A stretch of DNA of 64,000 nt, taken from the NCBI GenBank assembly GCA_958298945.1, contig OY282607.1, positions 73,524,868 to 73,588,867 on the forward strand, given 5' to 3'. Shown piece by piece: positions 36,537 through 47,499 of the stretch (position 1 is its first letter; each line of letters starts with the position of its first letter). Position numbers and translations under genes: made by a program. Below the pieces are notes generated by a model, which worked only from the letters and a program-made list of their open reading frames with translations, was not told where the DNA came from and made no database searches. The DNA comes from Atherix ibis (lineage: Eukaryota > Arthropoda > Insecta > Diptera > Athericidae).

Positions 36537-39238
36537 TTTATTTGTAAAAGTTTTTCATCAACTTTGTACGAACCATTTCGTGAATTCGTTTCATATTCAA
36601 ATTAATCGGATTCCTACTATTATTGCTCGTTACCGTCAATTGTTTTCTTATTACACAATAAAATAAATATTTAATAAAATTTCTGTTCCTTATAACCCCA
36701 TGTTGTTATTTTGAATTTCAAACGCGACAAAATATGACCAAAAGTTTCGTTTAAATAAAATTCATCGATTTGATTCATTATATACCATAAATTTGGCATT
36801 CAGTACTTTTTATTATATGTAGCAAGACTGAATTTGAAGGATATTCATTATTTAAATATCCAATAAAAGGAAACAAAAATAAAATTTCTGATTTTATGAA
36901 AATATTAACTACTTTCTTGGCTTATATTTACATAGAATATAATTAACGAATATGATAAGGATATAATGGAAAAATTAAAATTTTTCTTATATTATGCGAG
37001 TACTTTTTACAGGGATTTTTATAAGAATTTAACTTTTTTTTATTTTCCATACTTATATTAGGTTTTTGGAATAAAAAAAGACATATTCTTTCGCTTTGAA
37101 TAATGTTTTGTTACAAGCAAATTTCTAATATATTCTTCTCTATGATTTTATTAAAACAAAATATTATTTATAAAATTATTTATTTGTACGGGTACCAAAA
37201 TGGTTGAATTTTTCAAATTTTTAAATATTTGAAAATTATATGATTACCGCATTATTGGGAATTAATAAAATATTTCTATGTTTAACTTCTTTAAAAATCA
37301 TTTATTTTCTTTAATGAAAACATTTTCATTAAAATATAAAAATATATATTTTTAAAATAATATTTCGAAAAATTTTATTATGAACGACATTTAAAATAAA
37401 ATAAAATTTCTCCGTTAAAATTCACGTTTCAATAATCATAATTACACTCTCCGTTAAACATGAAAAAAAAATTGTTTATCAAAAAAAAAAAATTTTTCAC
37501 AAAGTTTTACTTCTACCAAAAAATTTTTTTCTAACAAAATAAGATGTAATCTTCCTCTACAGTAAAAATATATTTTATAAAAAAATTGTATCGAGTTTAA
37601 ATACAATTCATGGTAAAAATTTACTTATTTAAACGTAAAATCTAGTTGTAACATATAATACATTTTTTTTACATTTATATTTGCCTGCAAGTAAAAATTT
37701 TCTTTTCAATAAAAGTTCACTTTATAACAGAAATTTAAGTTAAATATTTTGAATAAACACAAGTTCAACTTTCACAAATCATGAGAAAATATTTATGAAT
37801 TTCTTAACATCATTCAAAAAGAGAATATTTCCTTTTATTATGAAATTTTACTTGCCAAAACATATTTTTCCCTGGAATACTTCAAATATTATTCCGAAAT
37901 CCATAATCTATAGAAACTCATTTCAGTATAGAAAAACGCTATGAAAATATCAAAAGCAACCAAAAAAAAAGTGATGCGAGAAACATATGCAACACATCAA
38001 CTTTCATGGCTTTATAACTTACTTACTTCCATATATTTTAACAGATCTATTCAAATAATCCGAAAAATATTAAAATTTTAACATAACTTTCTCCAAATCC
38101 TTTAGCAGAAGGATATTCAACATGATATATGACATAACTTATGTGACTATGAAAGCTGTCATTTATAATTTCGAGAATAGAGAAAATAATCCTTTCGAAA
38201 AAAGTGGAATAAAAGTATCTTAAATCTTTTCCATATTCAAGCTTAATCATATTTATAAGAATTCATATTATCCTAACATACTAGATACGTGTATATAAAA
38301 TAATTATCAACAAAATTTACCTTCGAACAGATTTTTTAGTGTATATTTTTCAAAATGGATATAATTTAACTAAACTAATAGCATTCACATCCTTTTTAGA
38401 ATAACATACATAATCTTTAAAATTTATATTGTGGAATATTTCAAGTACATTTAAAAATTTAAACTTTTATAGATCTATTGTGAATATTGGGTAAACTAGA
38501 AATTAAATAATTTTAAAATGTCGAATTTTATTTGGGTAGTATTAATTGTGTTGAACAACTTTTAATCGGGATAATTTTAATAGGATCATATTATCAATTA
38601 ATTTTACTTGTGTTTGTTTGAGATCCATTAAAACACTTCATAAATTATAGATGCCGACTTCTACTCATCCAGTGATTATATTTGGTACAACTCTATTAGT
38701 TACTTACCTTTCTACCTTAGTAGTAGTAAGTTTGCTTATGCGCAAATTTCCGTTCCAATCTTGATAATATAAAAACCGATCTAGAAAAAACACTTGCAGA
38801 AGTAATTACTTAAATGCCTTTTTTAAATTTACATAAGACATAATGCATAATAATTTATTTTATAGTACATTATAGGTTTCTTAAATACTAAAAATTTTAT
38901 ACCTGTAATATTTACAGTTATATTAATTAAAAAAGAGGGGAGAATATACAATATCCCATATAAGGAAAATCAATACAAATTCAATACACAAACCGTTATA
39001 AAATTCAATCGTCTTAATAAATAAAGATTTCATATTATATTGTAGATTCTTGAAGTAGTTTTTTTTTCAGAATCAAAATTTTAATATTGTACCAGACGCA
39101 AACATACTATATATGATTTACTCAAAAGAACTTACGCAACCTCTAGTGAATGGCGCAAAATATTTGATACTGCGATGCATTCATTTACTTTTTAGGTGTG
39201 TGGACATTTTTTGAAAAAAAAGATAATTTAATTTGAAG
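36537..39238. other. AT-rich DNA, nothing recognised
   Basis: Homopolymer-rich, no supportable feature. Confidence 0.6.
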
Positions 39239-39320
39239 ACAATTTAATTATTAAGAATATAAATCATTTTTTAAAAAAAAAATACAATTTAATTATCAAG
39301 AATATGCATCATTTTTAGGT
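39239..39320. repeat. Imperfect tandem duplication, period 45
   Basis: ACAATTTAATTATTAAGAAT (39239) recurs as ACAATTTAATTATCAAGAAT (39284). Both are followed by A-rich and CATTTTT sequence. Confidence 0.8.
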
Positions 39321-39541
39321 GACTAAATATATTTAACTTAAAATATTAACTAAGCTTTATTTTTTAATATGCTTTAAACGTCACTTTAAGTGTTTAAAAA
39401 AAACATATATAGGGTGGACCATATAAAAGTTCCATTTTAAAATAGTGGACCATTTAAAAACTAGTGTATATTTTTTTAAATTTCCGGTTTGATTAGAAAG
39501 ATTGAACCTTGAAATTTAATAATGAAACATAACATCATTAT

Positions 39542-39603
39542 GTCCAACGGGCTCAAATCACAGCTCCAAGCCGCCTTGGAACTGTGATTTGAGCCCGTTG
39601 GAC
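39542..39603. repeat. 29-bp stem hairpin made from transposase coding sequence
   Basis: 39542-39570 and 39575-39603 are reverse complements over 29 bp with one mismatch, and the loop is CCGC. The right arm is coding sequence (CDLSPLDYF-type); the left arm is an inverted copy of it. This is the signature of a fold-back (template-switch) event. Confidence 0.93.
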
Positions 39604-39807
39604 TATTTTCTGTGGGGAGCCGTCAAGGATAAATGTTACGTAAGCCTTTCAGAGACAATTGAGGCCTTGAAACACAAAATCAAAGTTGCCATTAAAGAGA
39701 TACAGGCCCAAACAATCGAAAATGTACTGAAAAATTGGGTCGAGGGAATGGGGCACTCTAAGGCCAGCCATGGCAGTCATTTAAATGATGTTGTATTTCA
39801 TTCTTAA
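39575..39807 (+). pseudogene. Tc1/mariner-type transposase, C-terminal fragment
   Basis: Reads …CDLSPLDYFLWGAVKDKCYV (from about 39580), then SETIEALKHKIKVAIKEI, TIENVLKNWVEGMGH and GSHLNDVVFHS, ending at TAA 39807. It contains the third catalytic aspartate block (PLDYFLWG), but everything N-terminal is gone. Same broad type as the relic at 54677-55485. Confidence 0.8.
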
Positions 39808-39929
39808 ATTTCAAGGTTCAATATTTCTAATAAAACCGGAAATTTAAAAAAATATACACTAGTTTTTTTTTATTTACTTTTTAAAATGTAACTTTTAAAT
39901 TTGCACCACATATATGGTCCACCCTATAT

Positions 39930-42900
39930 AATATGGTTTATATCATAATAAATATTTTTTGAAAGTACAATTTTGTGGCACATAAATAATGCAGTTGTTT
40001 AAACACTTATTTCTTAAATAATTTATACAAGAAATTTTGATTTGAGAAAATTCTAAGAAATCAATAAAAGTGAAATTTAATACAGATCTAAAATTATGAA
40101 TAAAATTGGGAAGCCTATTTACATTCACATACTTGCAAACATTTCAGTGTAATAACGAAAGACTTTCTCGTTAGCTTTATATAGCATTTCTAGTAAATGT
40201 AGAATTATTACAAATGAGAAATTTTCTCATTTTATTATTAAATATAATTTTCTATTTTAATAAAAAATTTTCGCACATAAAGAAATTATTTATTCATTTC
40301 AATTTATAATCTGATTTCAATTTCCATTTTAATATATTATATTTTAAGATGATAACAATTTCATTGAATTTTTTTATTTGTTTTATATAATATTAATAAA
40401 TCTATACCGAAATAAATTCTTATTATACTTAACTTGTTCTTTTCAATTTTAGAATTAATATTTTTTTTTTTAAATTTATAATTTCTAATAGATGGCAGAC
40501 TTTTGCTATTGCCTATTAGATGGCATACTTAATTATAAGAAAAAACTTATTTTGAAGAGTGATTGAGACACAATATTTTTAGCAATTACTTCTAATCTAA
40601 TCGTTGGTTAGTAAGATTAGATAAATAGGCTCCATACTTAAAATAGGTTGAACAAGTTAACCGAATTAAGCTTCTACTTCTATTTTATATACCATTTTTA
40701 TATAACTTTATTAATCCATATCGATGCGCTTAAACGGTAAACCATTTTAATCATAATATTCAATCAATAGAATGATTTTTCAATTTTGTCATGATAAGGT
40801 TTTTATAAAAGCGTTTATTTTCAGGAAACTAGTCAGAAAACGAACATATTGAAATTTTTCGGACATATTGAAATTTAATTGCCCCAGCATCAGTATATAT
40901 TTTGAACAAATTTCAATAAATTTACAACATTTAAATAAATTTTTCCAATTTTTAAAAATTTTAATGAAATTTTATTTACTTATCGACTAATATAAATACA
41001 TTTTGTATTGGTGTTAAGTCAATAGTTCAGGTTTAGCACAATTTTCTGTGTTCATTTTTATTTATTTGTTTATAAAACATAACCAAATATAAATTAGATG
41101 TTATAAATTATAATGAATAATGAATGATAACAGAAAAGTAATTTTGAATTAATACTAATGCTTATGAATATAACCCGAAATTTCTATTTACATAAATAAG
41201 GTGTTTATTAGCAAAATAGTATTTTTAGTATAGAGATTATCACGCTACTTAAATTCTATCCCTTTATTATTGTCACATATATAATTTTATTGACTTTTAC
41301 AGGCACGCAATATGTACTGACTGCTGTAAAATAATAATATTTTGATCTTTAATGATTACACTCATACAGAATGTGCTGTTCTCTGTTTTCGTTGTTAAAA
41401 GTCTATTTTCAATGTTTCGCAACATATTTACGCCATTTATCGATTATCATTTTCGATATAAGAGCATGCAAATTCAATTGGTTCCAATTAAATTTTGTTA
41501 TCGTCAAAATCAAAATAGTACGACTGGATTGAATCATATCATATATATTGTATATTGTAGGTATAAGCGGTGGATGAAAGCACCTTCCCAATCATACTAC
41601 TCTGGAAAAAATTTACGCATAAATATTTGAATGCACCTAAAGAATTTGTTATTGTTGAATACCATATTATATGTGTACTATAACCGCACTATTATTGGTA
41701 CTACATTGGTTATGTTAACCCCTATTGCATAGGCAATTTTCCAGACATGACCCAAATATGTTCTCTCAATTGGTTTGCTTAAAAATGTAAAAAAACTGCA
41801 AATTTTATTAAATTGCATCTCTTAATATAGGTCATAAGCTGAAAGAAAGAGTTATCATTCAATAAATCATCTGATTTCTTTATATGAATATCTCTTCAAT
41901 CCAATGTAATTTTAAACTGTTATATAGTTTATTTATTATATACTACATGTATGAATTTTATTATCTTTTAAATTTATTCGAACGTATTATTTTAAGCTCC
42001 TTGTATTAGTATACAATTTAATATGAAAAATCTACACTTTTTCGTGTTTTTAAATTTATTTGAAAATTTTTTTTTAAATAAAATTTTGTAAATGATTTAA
42101 CAAATATACATAAGATAAACGATAACAGAAAAGAATAAATTTTCCCTGGTTATACTTTGTTTTACAGTAAAACTTTTACTGTATGTTGGCAGGAAAAAAT
42201 TTACATTCTCTAATAATAAACTTTAAGCTTGTTATATAAGCAAAAATGGATAATTTTTTTAAGCTTTGAATATCCATGAATTAACGGAAAAATAATAAAA
42301 ATTAAATAAACAGAAAATGAAATGCTTTGAAGTACGAGTACCTTATTGCTTCGATAAATAGTTCTGATAACAAAACGCAGTTAACTTTGTTATATTTTAT
42401 ACAACAATTTATCTTTAGTATTCTTCTTTACCATTTGTAAGCAAACTTTTAACAAAAATTAAAAAAAAAAAACAATAAATTTTTCGAAAAGTAAACAATA
42501 AATGAATAAGCAGAAGTTTTAATGGTTTTTTTAACGTATATACTCGTATGAAAATTTAAAACGAAGTGTAGTAAGGCAAAATGCTCTAAAACTAATATAA
42601 AAATGGTAACTTATATATAGTATGCAAGCTTATTTATAATATTTAACCGTTTTTTGCTGTACTAATTTTCTTTAACCTTTTCGATAAAAATTTCTGCTAA
42701 AATTTTATTTCCATTCGTATTTAACTTTTTCAACAACAAATTTTTTTACATCAGCTATTTAACTTTCAACTATTTTTTTCTGTTTACAGACATTTTTCCC
42801 TCTCTCAGAAAAAGGATAAAAAGTTGAAATTTATTCATATGAAGCTAAACTGTTTATTTTTTATTTTAAGAGCTTTTTGTTTTCAGATACAATAAAAAAA

Positions 42901-45900
42901 AAGCATAGGTAGGGGATAAAGAAAGGTGTACACTTATATATTTGTAGGCAAGAATTCAACTAAGCAGAAAAATAAATGGACAGAACATTACTATATGTTT
43001 CCAAATGAAAAAGTTTTGCAACTGAAATGACATGCTTAGAGGTAAATATATGAAAATATTGTTATCTATGCTGGACCGCCTCAGGATAGTATTTTGACAA
43101 TATGAAAATGTTTATTAAGATATTTGTGTATGAATATTTGCTTAAAAAGTATAATTATTATTGATATAAAGTTTTTCTTTCCAAAAATGAAAGGCGATTA
43201 AAACCGATTTACAGATCCTTTCATTTCTTTATGGTCACGCTATGCTTTTCATATGTTAATTTACTTTTACCAAGTTCTCTAATACTATAGAAAGTTTTAT
43301 CAATATTTCTAAGTTAAATTTTACTTATAAATAAAGTAATAAGTTTTCATGAATTAATAATTATATAATATTAAAAGAACAATAAGTGAAGATTTTATTT
43401 TATAATATAAAAACGTAAAAAAGAAAAACACTTAAACTTTGAAAGAACTTAATATACTCCTATAAATTTTAAATGCCACTATTTAAATAAATTTTTTTTA
43501 CTCTCTTTATTCAACAAAAAAAATGGATACCTAAAATTATTCCCTAAGCTTTTGGATAAAACTTTTTGATTAATTTCTGGTCCATTTTCTAGCATTTGTT
43601 TAATTCTACTATCAAGGTATATATGGGTGCGGAAAAAAAATGAAAGACTTGATTCATGATGTGATCGATAAATTCAAGAACAAATGACGTTTACTCAGAT
43701 TTTTAGGTAATTTTCAAAAGTTTTTTAATTAAGAAATGACGATGAAAAATTACAATATGATTGAGCAATTTATAATAAGCTTCAAACAATCTACAAATAT
43801 AAATTTTAATATAAATCAAGAATTTGTGTATTTTCAATCAGAAAAGAAGAGAAAAATTTATATCGAAAATTTTTATTATACAGTATTATTTAGTTGTTTC
43901 TTTGCAATTATGCTAACAATAATTTTTTATAGGTTTTTGAATGTTCGAAGAAATTTGAACTGTGAAGAATTTTCCATTATTTTTGATAGAGGTTTTTTTT
44001 TTTAAATTATAATAAGTATCTACTATACGACTGTAATACTAATTAAACCATTTTTTTTTTAATTCTCAGAAAACTAAATTAGTACAAAATAAAATTTTAT
44101 ATATTCATACTAAATTATAATAAGTACTTTAATAATATTTGCAGAAAATGGCAGTTATAAAACGATTAAAAGTATATTATTTCAAATTGTAAATACAAAA
44201 ATACCTTTTGAAGTAGACAATTTTTTTATTCTTTTGTACTTTTCATTCTTTCATTTGTTATTGAATAATTACATGATATTATTTTAAATAAAAAGTTATA
44301 AGAATATTTTATATTAAAAATATTATTCAAAATAGAGAAAAATTTGTTTATAATATTGTATTTTTCATACTCCTTATCAATTTTTTTTATATAAAGTATT
44401 GATCCAGAAATATTTGTGGGTTTATTTGCGCTTCAACAAATTCACTTTCAATAAAATTATTAAAAACTATTTCTTTGGTTGAGGATTTAAATTTTCTTAG
44501 CAATTTATTTTTTGCTACCTAAAATGATTGAAGATTTAAATTTTCTATGCAATTTATGTTTTGCTATTTCTTAATTTTTAAAATTTAATCCCTTTTAATC
44601 AAAAATTTGGTTATCTATCAAAATCTTATTTAATCAGTTTAACTATATTCTTATTATAGTGTGAACTCTTTTCCAAACTAATATCTATTTCATTTCAAAT
44701 ATTAAAGTTAATATGGTTAATATTATGTGTATAACAACAATTATCTGTTAAGTGAAATGTATTTGGATATGATTTAGATTAGTTTATATAACGTATAACA
44801 TTTAAGATTTAGAAAATTTTTTACAAAATTGAAATGTGTTATTTTTTGAAATAACGCCTTTCAATATTCTATTAACAACAGACTAGTTTTTTCATAATCA
44901 TTTTTATAAAAAGTATTTCACTAAATTTCAAATGAAATAATAAAGAAAATGATTATATTTTTTGGAATTTATTTTTGAATCCTTGTTTTTTTGAATATGT
45001 GTAAAATTTTCATCAAGGACGAGCAGTTAAAATATGTATTTTCTAATATTGTTTTGATGACCATAATAATAGACTGTTTATGAAAGAGTTTACTTATTTA
45101 CGTACAAGCAATAATTCACAATTCTTAATTTGAATTTTAAATTTATATTTTTCGTATTTAAAGACAAAAACAATTATAATTGTTCAGGTATGGCAAAGTT
45201 TTTTTTTAATTTATTGAAAATCTGTATTTTAAGTAATAATAATGAAAATTTAATAAGGTATTTTATATGAATATTTGTTTGACAATAAATAATAATCAAA
45301 ATTCTATGAAATTATTTCAATCAAATTTGTTTGTAAATGAGTTTCAGCACTATAATAAAATAATTAAAATTTCATAGCAATTTATAAGCAGAATATAAAT
45401 TGATGAAATTATTTCGTTACTATTAAGTCAAATTGCGTGCTCTAAATAGTCATATTTATACTTGATTTCAATTGAACTTTATTTAAAATGTAGTGGTTAT
45501 AATTGTTACCATACAAGTATAATTAAATTAATAATTTTATAAAATTTATGGTTTAAAATGTGATACAAACAATTATTAATTGGTCATTAAATATTAAAAA
45601 ATCATATGTATGTATATGTAGGATTGTAATTTCAGAATATTCCTATCTATGTGTTTAATGATATTTTATTTAAGAAATTCAACATTATTTTTGATTTTAG
45701 GTAAGACACTTTTTATTTTAATAATTTTCGATACTTATATAGAATTAAAAAAATACATTCAAGTGGAAAAATCATGACAAGACTATAAATCTTCTTCGTA
45801 TTATATTATACATGGTCCGCAATCAGTATTACTTAGCAGATAAGTCACTATTGATTGATTATGATCGATAGATTGAAAATTTTTGGTATGAAATATTCAA

Positions 45901-46059
45901 AATCCCACAAGAATCGATTAATAACCATAACAGATGTGCTTTGATATTTTTCAAAATATCTGGACAACAAAATCATATGCTTATATTGCTATACGTAATA
46001 AATTATTTTGTAAAAATATTGATTAAATTTTAACAAACAAAATTTTGGTTTTTTTTTGC
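39930..46059. other. Long AT-rich stretch, nothing recognised beyond one tandem duplication
   Basis: Scanned on both strands. The 89-residue frame at 43736-44005 has an ATG but no recognisable domain. Confidence 0.55.
44481..44575. repeat. Imperfect tandem duplication, period 49
   Basis: GAGGATTTAAATTTTCTTAG (44481) and GAAGATTTAAATTTTCTATG (44530), each followed by CAATTTAT-TTTTGCTA. Confidence 0.8.
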
Positions 46060-46110
46060 TTTCTTTTTTTATCAATATTAAATTAACAATTCTTTTTTTA
46101 TCAATATTAA
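46060..46110. repeat. 21-bp direct repeat
   Basis: TTCTTTTTTTATCAATATTA at about 46060 and again at about 46090. The second copy lies immediately before the tRNA-like fragment. Confidence 0.8.
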
Positions 46111-46260
46111 GTCGACCGACTCACACTCGGTAGTTAGCGGGTTGGATTCCCGCTGCCGCCATCTCGGCATGGTGCCGTGGTGAGAGGCTGACTACTACAA
46201 GCCTTATATGTAGTCCGTAGGGTCCCCCAACGTCACTGGAGGTTACTTCTCTGGCCTGAT
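46110..46260 (+). other. tRNA-like fragment, possible SINE head
   Basis: A perfect T-arm: AGCGGG (46136-46141), a seven-base loop TTGGATT, and CCCGCT (46149-46154). The B-box-like GGTTGGATTCC is close to the Pol III consensus. CACTCGGTAG just upstream resembles a D-loop, but no anticodon arm or acceptor stem can be built, so it is not a tRNA gene. It is followed by about 110 bases of GC-richer unique sequence up to the mariner at 46274. A tRNA-derived SINE is the simplest idea; unproven. Confidence 0.4.
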
Positions 46261-46273
46261 AAGCCACAAGCTA

Positions 46274-46874
46274 CGAGGGTCGTTCAATAAGTCCTTGGAA
46301 AAAGATGGAAAAAACTGTTTTTCCAAAATTTTTATCCCGTCCAAAAAATAGGATTTCGGAAGTTCTGCAAAATACTCATCCGTTTGAGCAATGACGTCCT
46401 CGCTGGAATTGAACCGTCGTCCGCCAAGCCATTTCTTCAGATTGGGGAAAAGAAAATAGTCACTCGGGGCCAAATCTGGTGAATAAGCGGGATGCTGCAA
46501 CAATTCCATTCTCAATTCCACCTTTTTGGCCATAGAAACAGCGCAGGTGTGCACACGCGCATTGTTATGATGCAAGAGGATTTTTTTCTTCTTCAGATGG
46601 GGGCGTTTCTCTTTGATTTCCTCGCTCAACCGTTGCAATAACGATGCGTAATACGCTCCTGTTATTGTTTTTCCTTTTTCCAAGTAGTCGATAAAAATGA
46701 TGCCCTCCGAATCCCAAAAGACCGTTGCCATCACCTTGCCGGCCGATGGCACAGTTTTTGCCTTCTTCGGAGCCCGTTCACCCTTGAAAATCCACTGTGA
46801 TGACTGTCTCTTCGTTTCTGGAGTGTAGTAGTGTATCCAGGTTTCGTCCACAGTGACATATCGACGAAGGAATT
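46274..46874 (-). mobile_element. Irritans-like mariner, copy C, 3' half only
   Basis: Terminal repeat CGAGGGTCGTTCAATAAGTC at 46274, with TA at 46272-46273. Similarity to copies A and B stops abruptly at 46874 (GACGAAGGAATT), inside codons just before the first catalytic block. The 5' half and its terminal repeat are missing; a different mariner relic follows. Confidence 0.9.
46290..46874 (-). pseudogene. Irritans-like mariner transposase, C-terminal half (copy C)
   Basis: Open from VTVDETWIHYY (first aspartate present) to near the end. The second aspartate is changed to Asn (LLHHNNARVHT); the third is intact (APSDYF). The final 15 or so codons are lost in a deletion of about 70 nt that joins ILEK to the 3' UTR. 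The deletion endpoints both read AAAAAC-GTT in copy A, suggesting microhomology-mediated loss. Confidence 0.88.
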
Positions 46875-47480
46875 ATGTCTGGGCTTCACTGTAGATGTAT
46901 CAAGACTTCTTAGGCAAGCTCTGCTTGTTGTGTGTAGGCGAGCGTTTTCGTGGAACCATCCTATTGAACAATTCTTCACGCTTTCTCACAATCACTTGAC
47001 AAAATATCTTCAGTTGCTCATAATACGGTATCGAGTTCAAAGTTTAGCGATTCCCTTCCAGTCCCAACATACACACAGCCTAATATTATTGGCCGTCAAT
47101 CCTGGCTTCGAAATTGTTTGCGATCGGTTATCTCTCTTTTTCTGTGATCTCCTTCGAATGACATTCTTTTATTTTACCAATTTTTCATTGCCATTTATAA
47201 TCCGCTTCAGAAATGGCTCGATTTTATTGCGCTTCAGCAACGTATCGCAGATGACACTTAAGCTATGAGGCACCCAAACATCGAGTTTCTATTTGAACCC
47301 AACCTTTCACAAATGGTTTAAAATTGTTTGATGATGACAACTTTAAGAATAACTATTCAAACTCATGTTTTAGTGTTTGAAAAGGGATTTTTAGGGCTTT
47401 TTGTAGCGGAATTTTGTGGAAAATCAGTGATTTGCTTTTGACGCCATCTGTCGGAAAACACCACAAACTTTGCCGAAAAA
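46875..47480 (-). pseudogene. Mellifera/mauritiana-type mariner relic joined to copy C
   Basis: Minus strand: KLDVWVPHSL (about 47280), LLKRNKIEPFLKRIINGNEK (about 47190-47240; the first aspartate block GDEK has become GNEK), SKPGLTANNIRLCVCWDWKG (about 47080-47130), then WFHENARLHTTSRA (about 46940; second aspartate changed to Glu). Several stops. The segment beyond the second aspartate is replaced by copy C in the same orientation. The 5' end is unclear near 47480. Confidence 0.75.
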
Positions 47481-47499
47481 GACTTTTTTTTAGCAACAT

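Larger units (their letters stand above)
39409..39928 (+). mobile_element. Short Tc1/mariner-type element with long (>100 bp) inverted ends
   Basis: About 520 bp. Both ends start TATAGGGTGGACCATATA. Inward, the ends share ACTAGTGTATATTTTTTTAA, TTTCCGGTTT, and TTGAACCTTGAAATTTAA down to ACATCATT, giving an imperfect inverted repeat of about 130-140 bp. Only the C-terminal end of a transposase lies between. Non-autonomous; probably formed by internal deletion and fold-back. Confidence 0.85.

Noticed and set aside
43736..44005. 89-residue frame starting with ATG
   Set aside because: Ile/Phe/Asn/Lys-rich as expected from AT-rich DNA; no domain, ends in a poly-T tract, no supporting signals.
46130..46160. 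Functional tRNA gene
   Set aside because: Only the T-arm is complete; no acceptor stem, anticodon arm or terminator can be built.
46831..47268. 145-residue plus-strand frame
   Set aside because: Lies opposite the mellifera-type relic and the start of copy C, which are recognisable on the minus strand; it is an antisense shadow.
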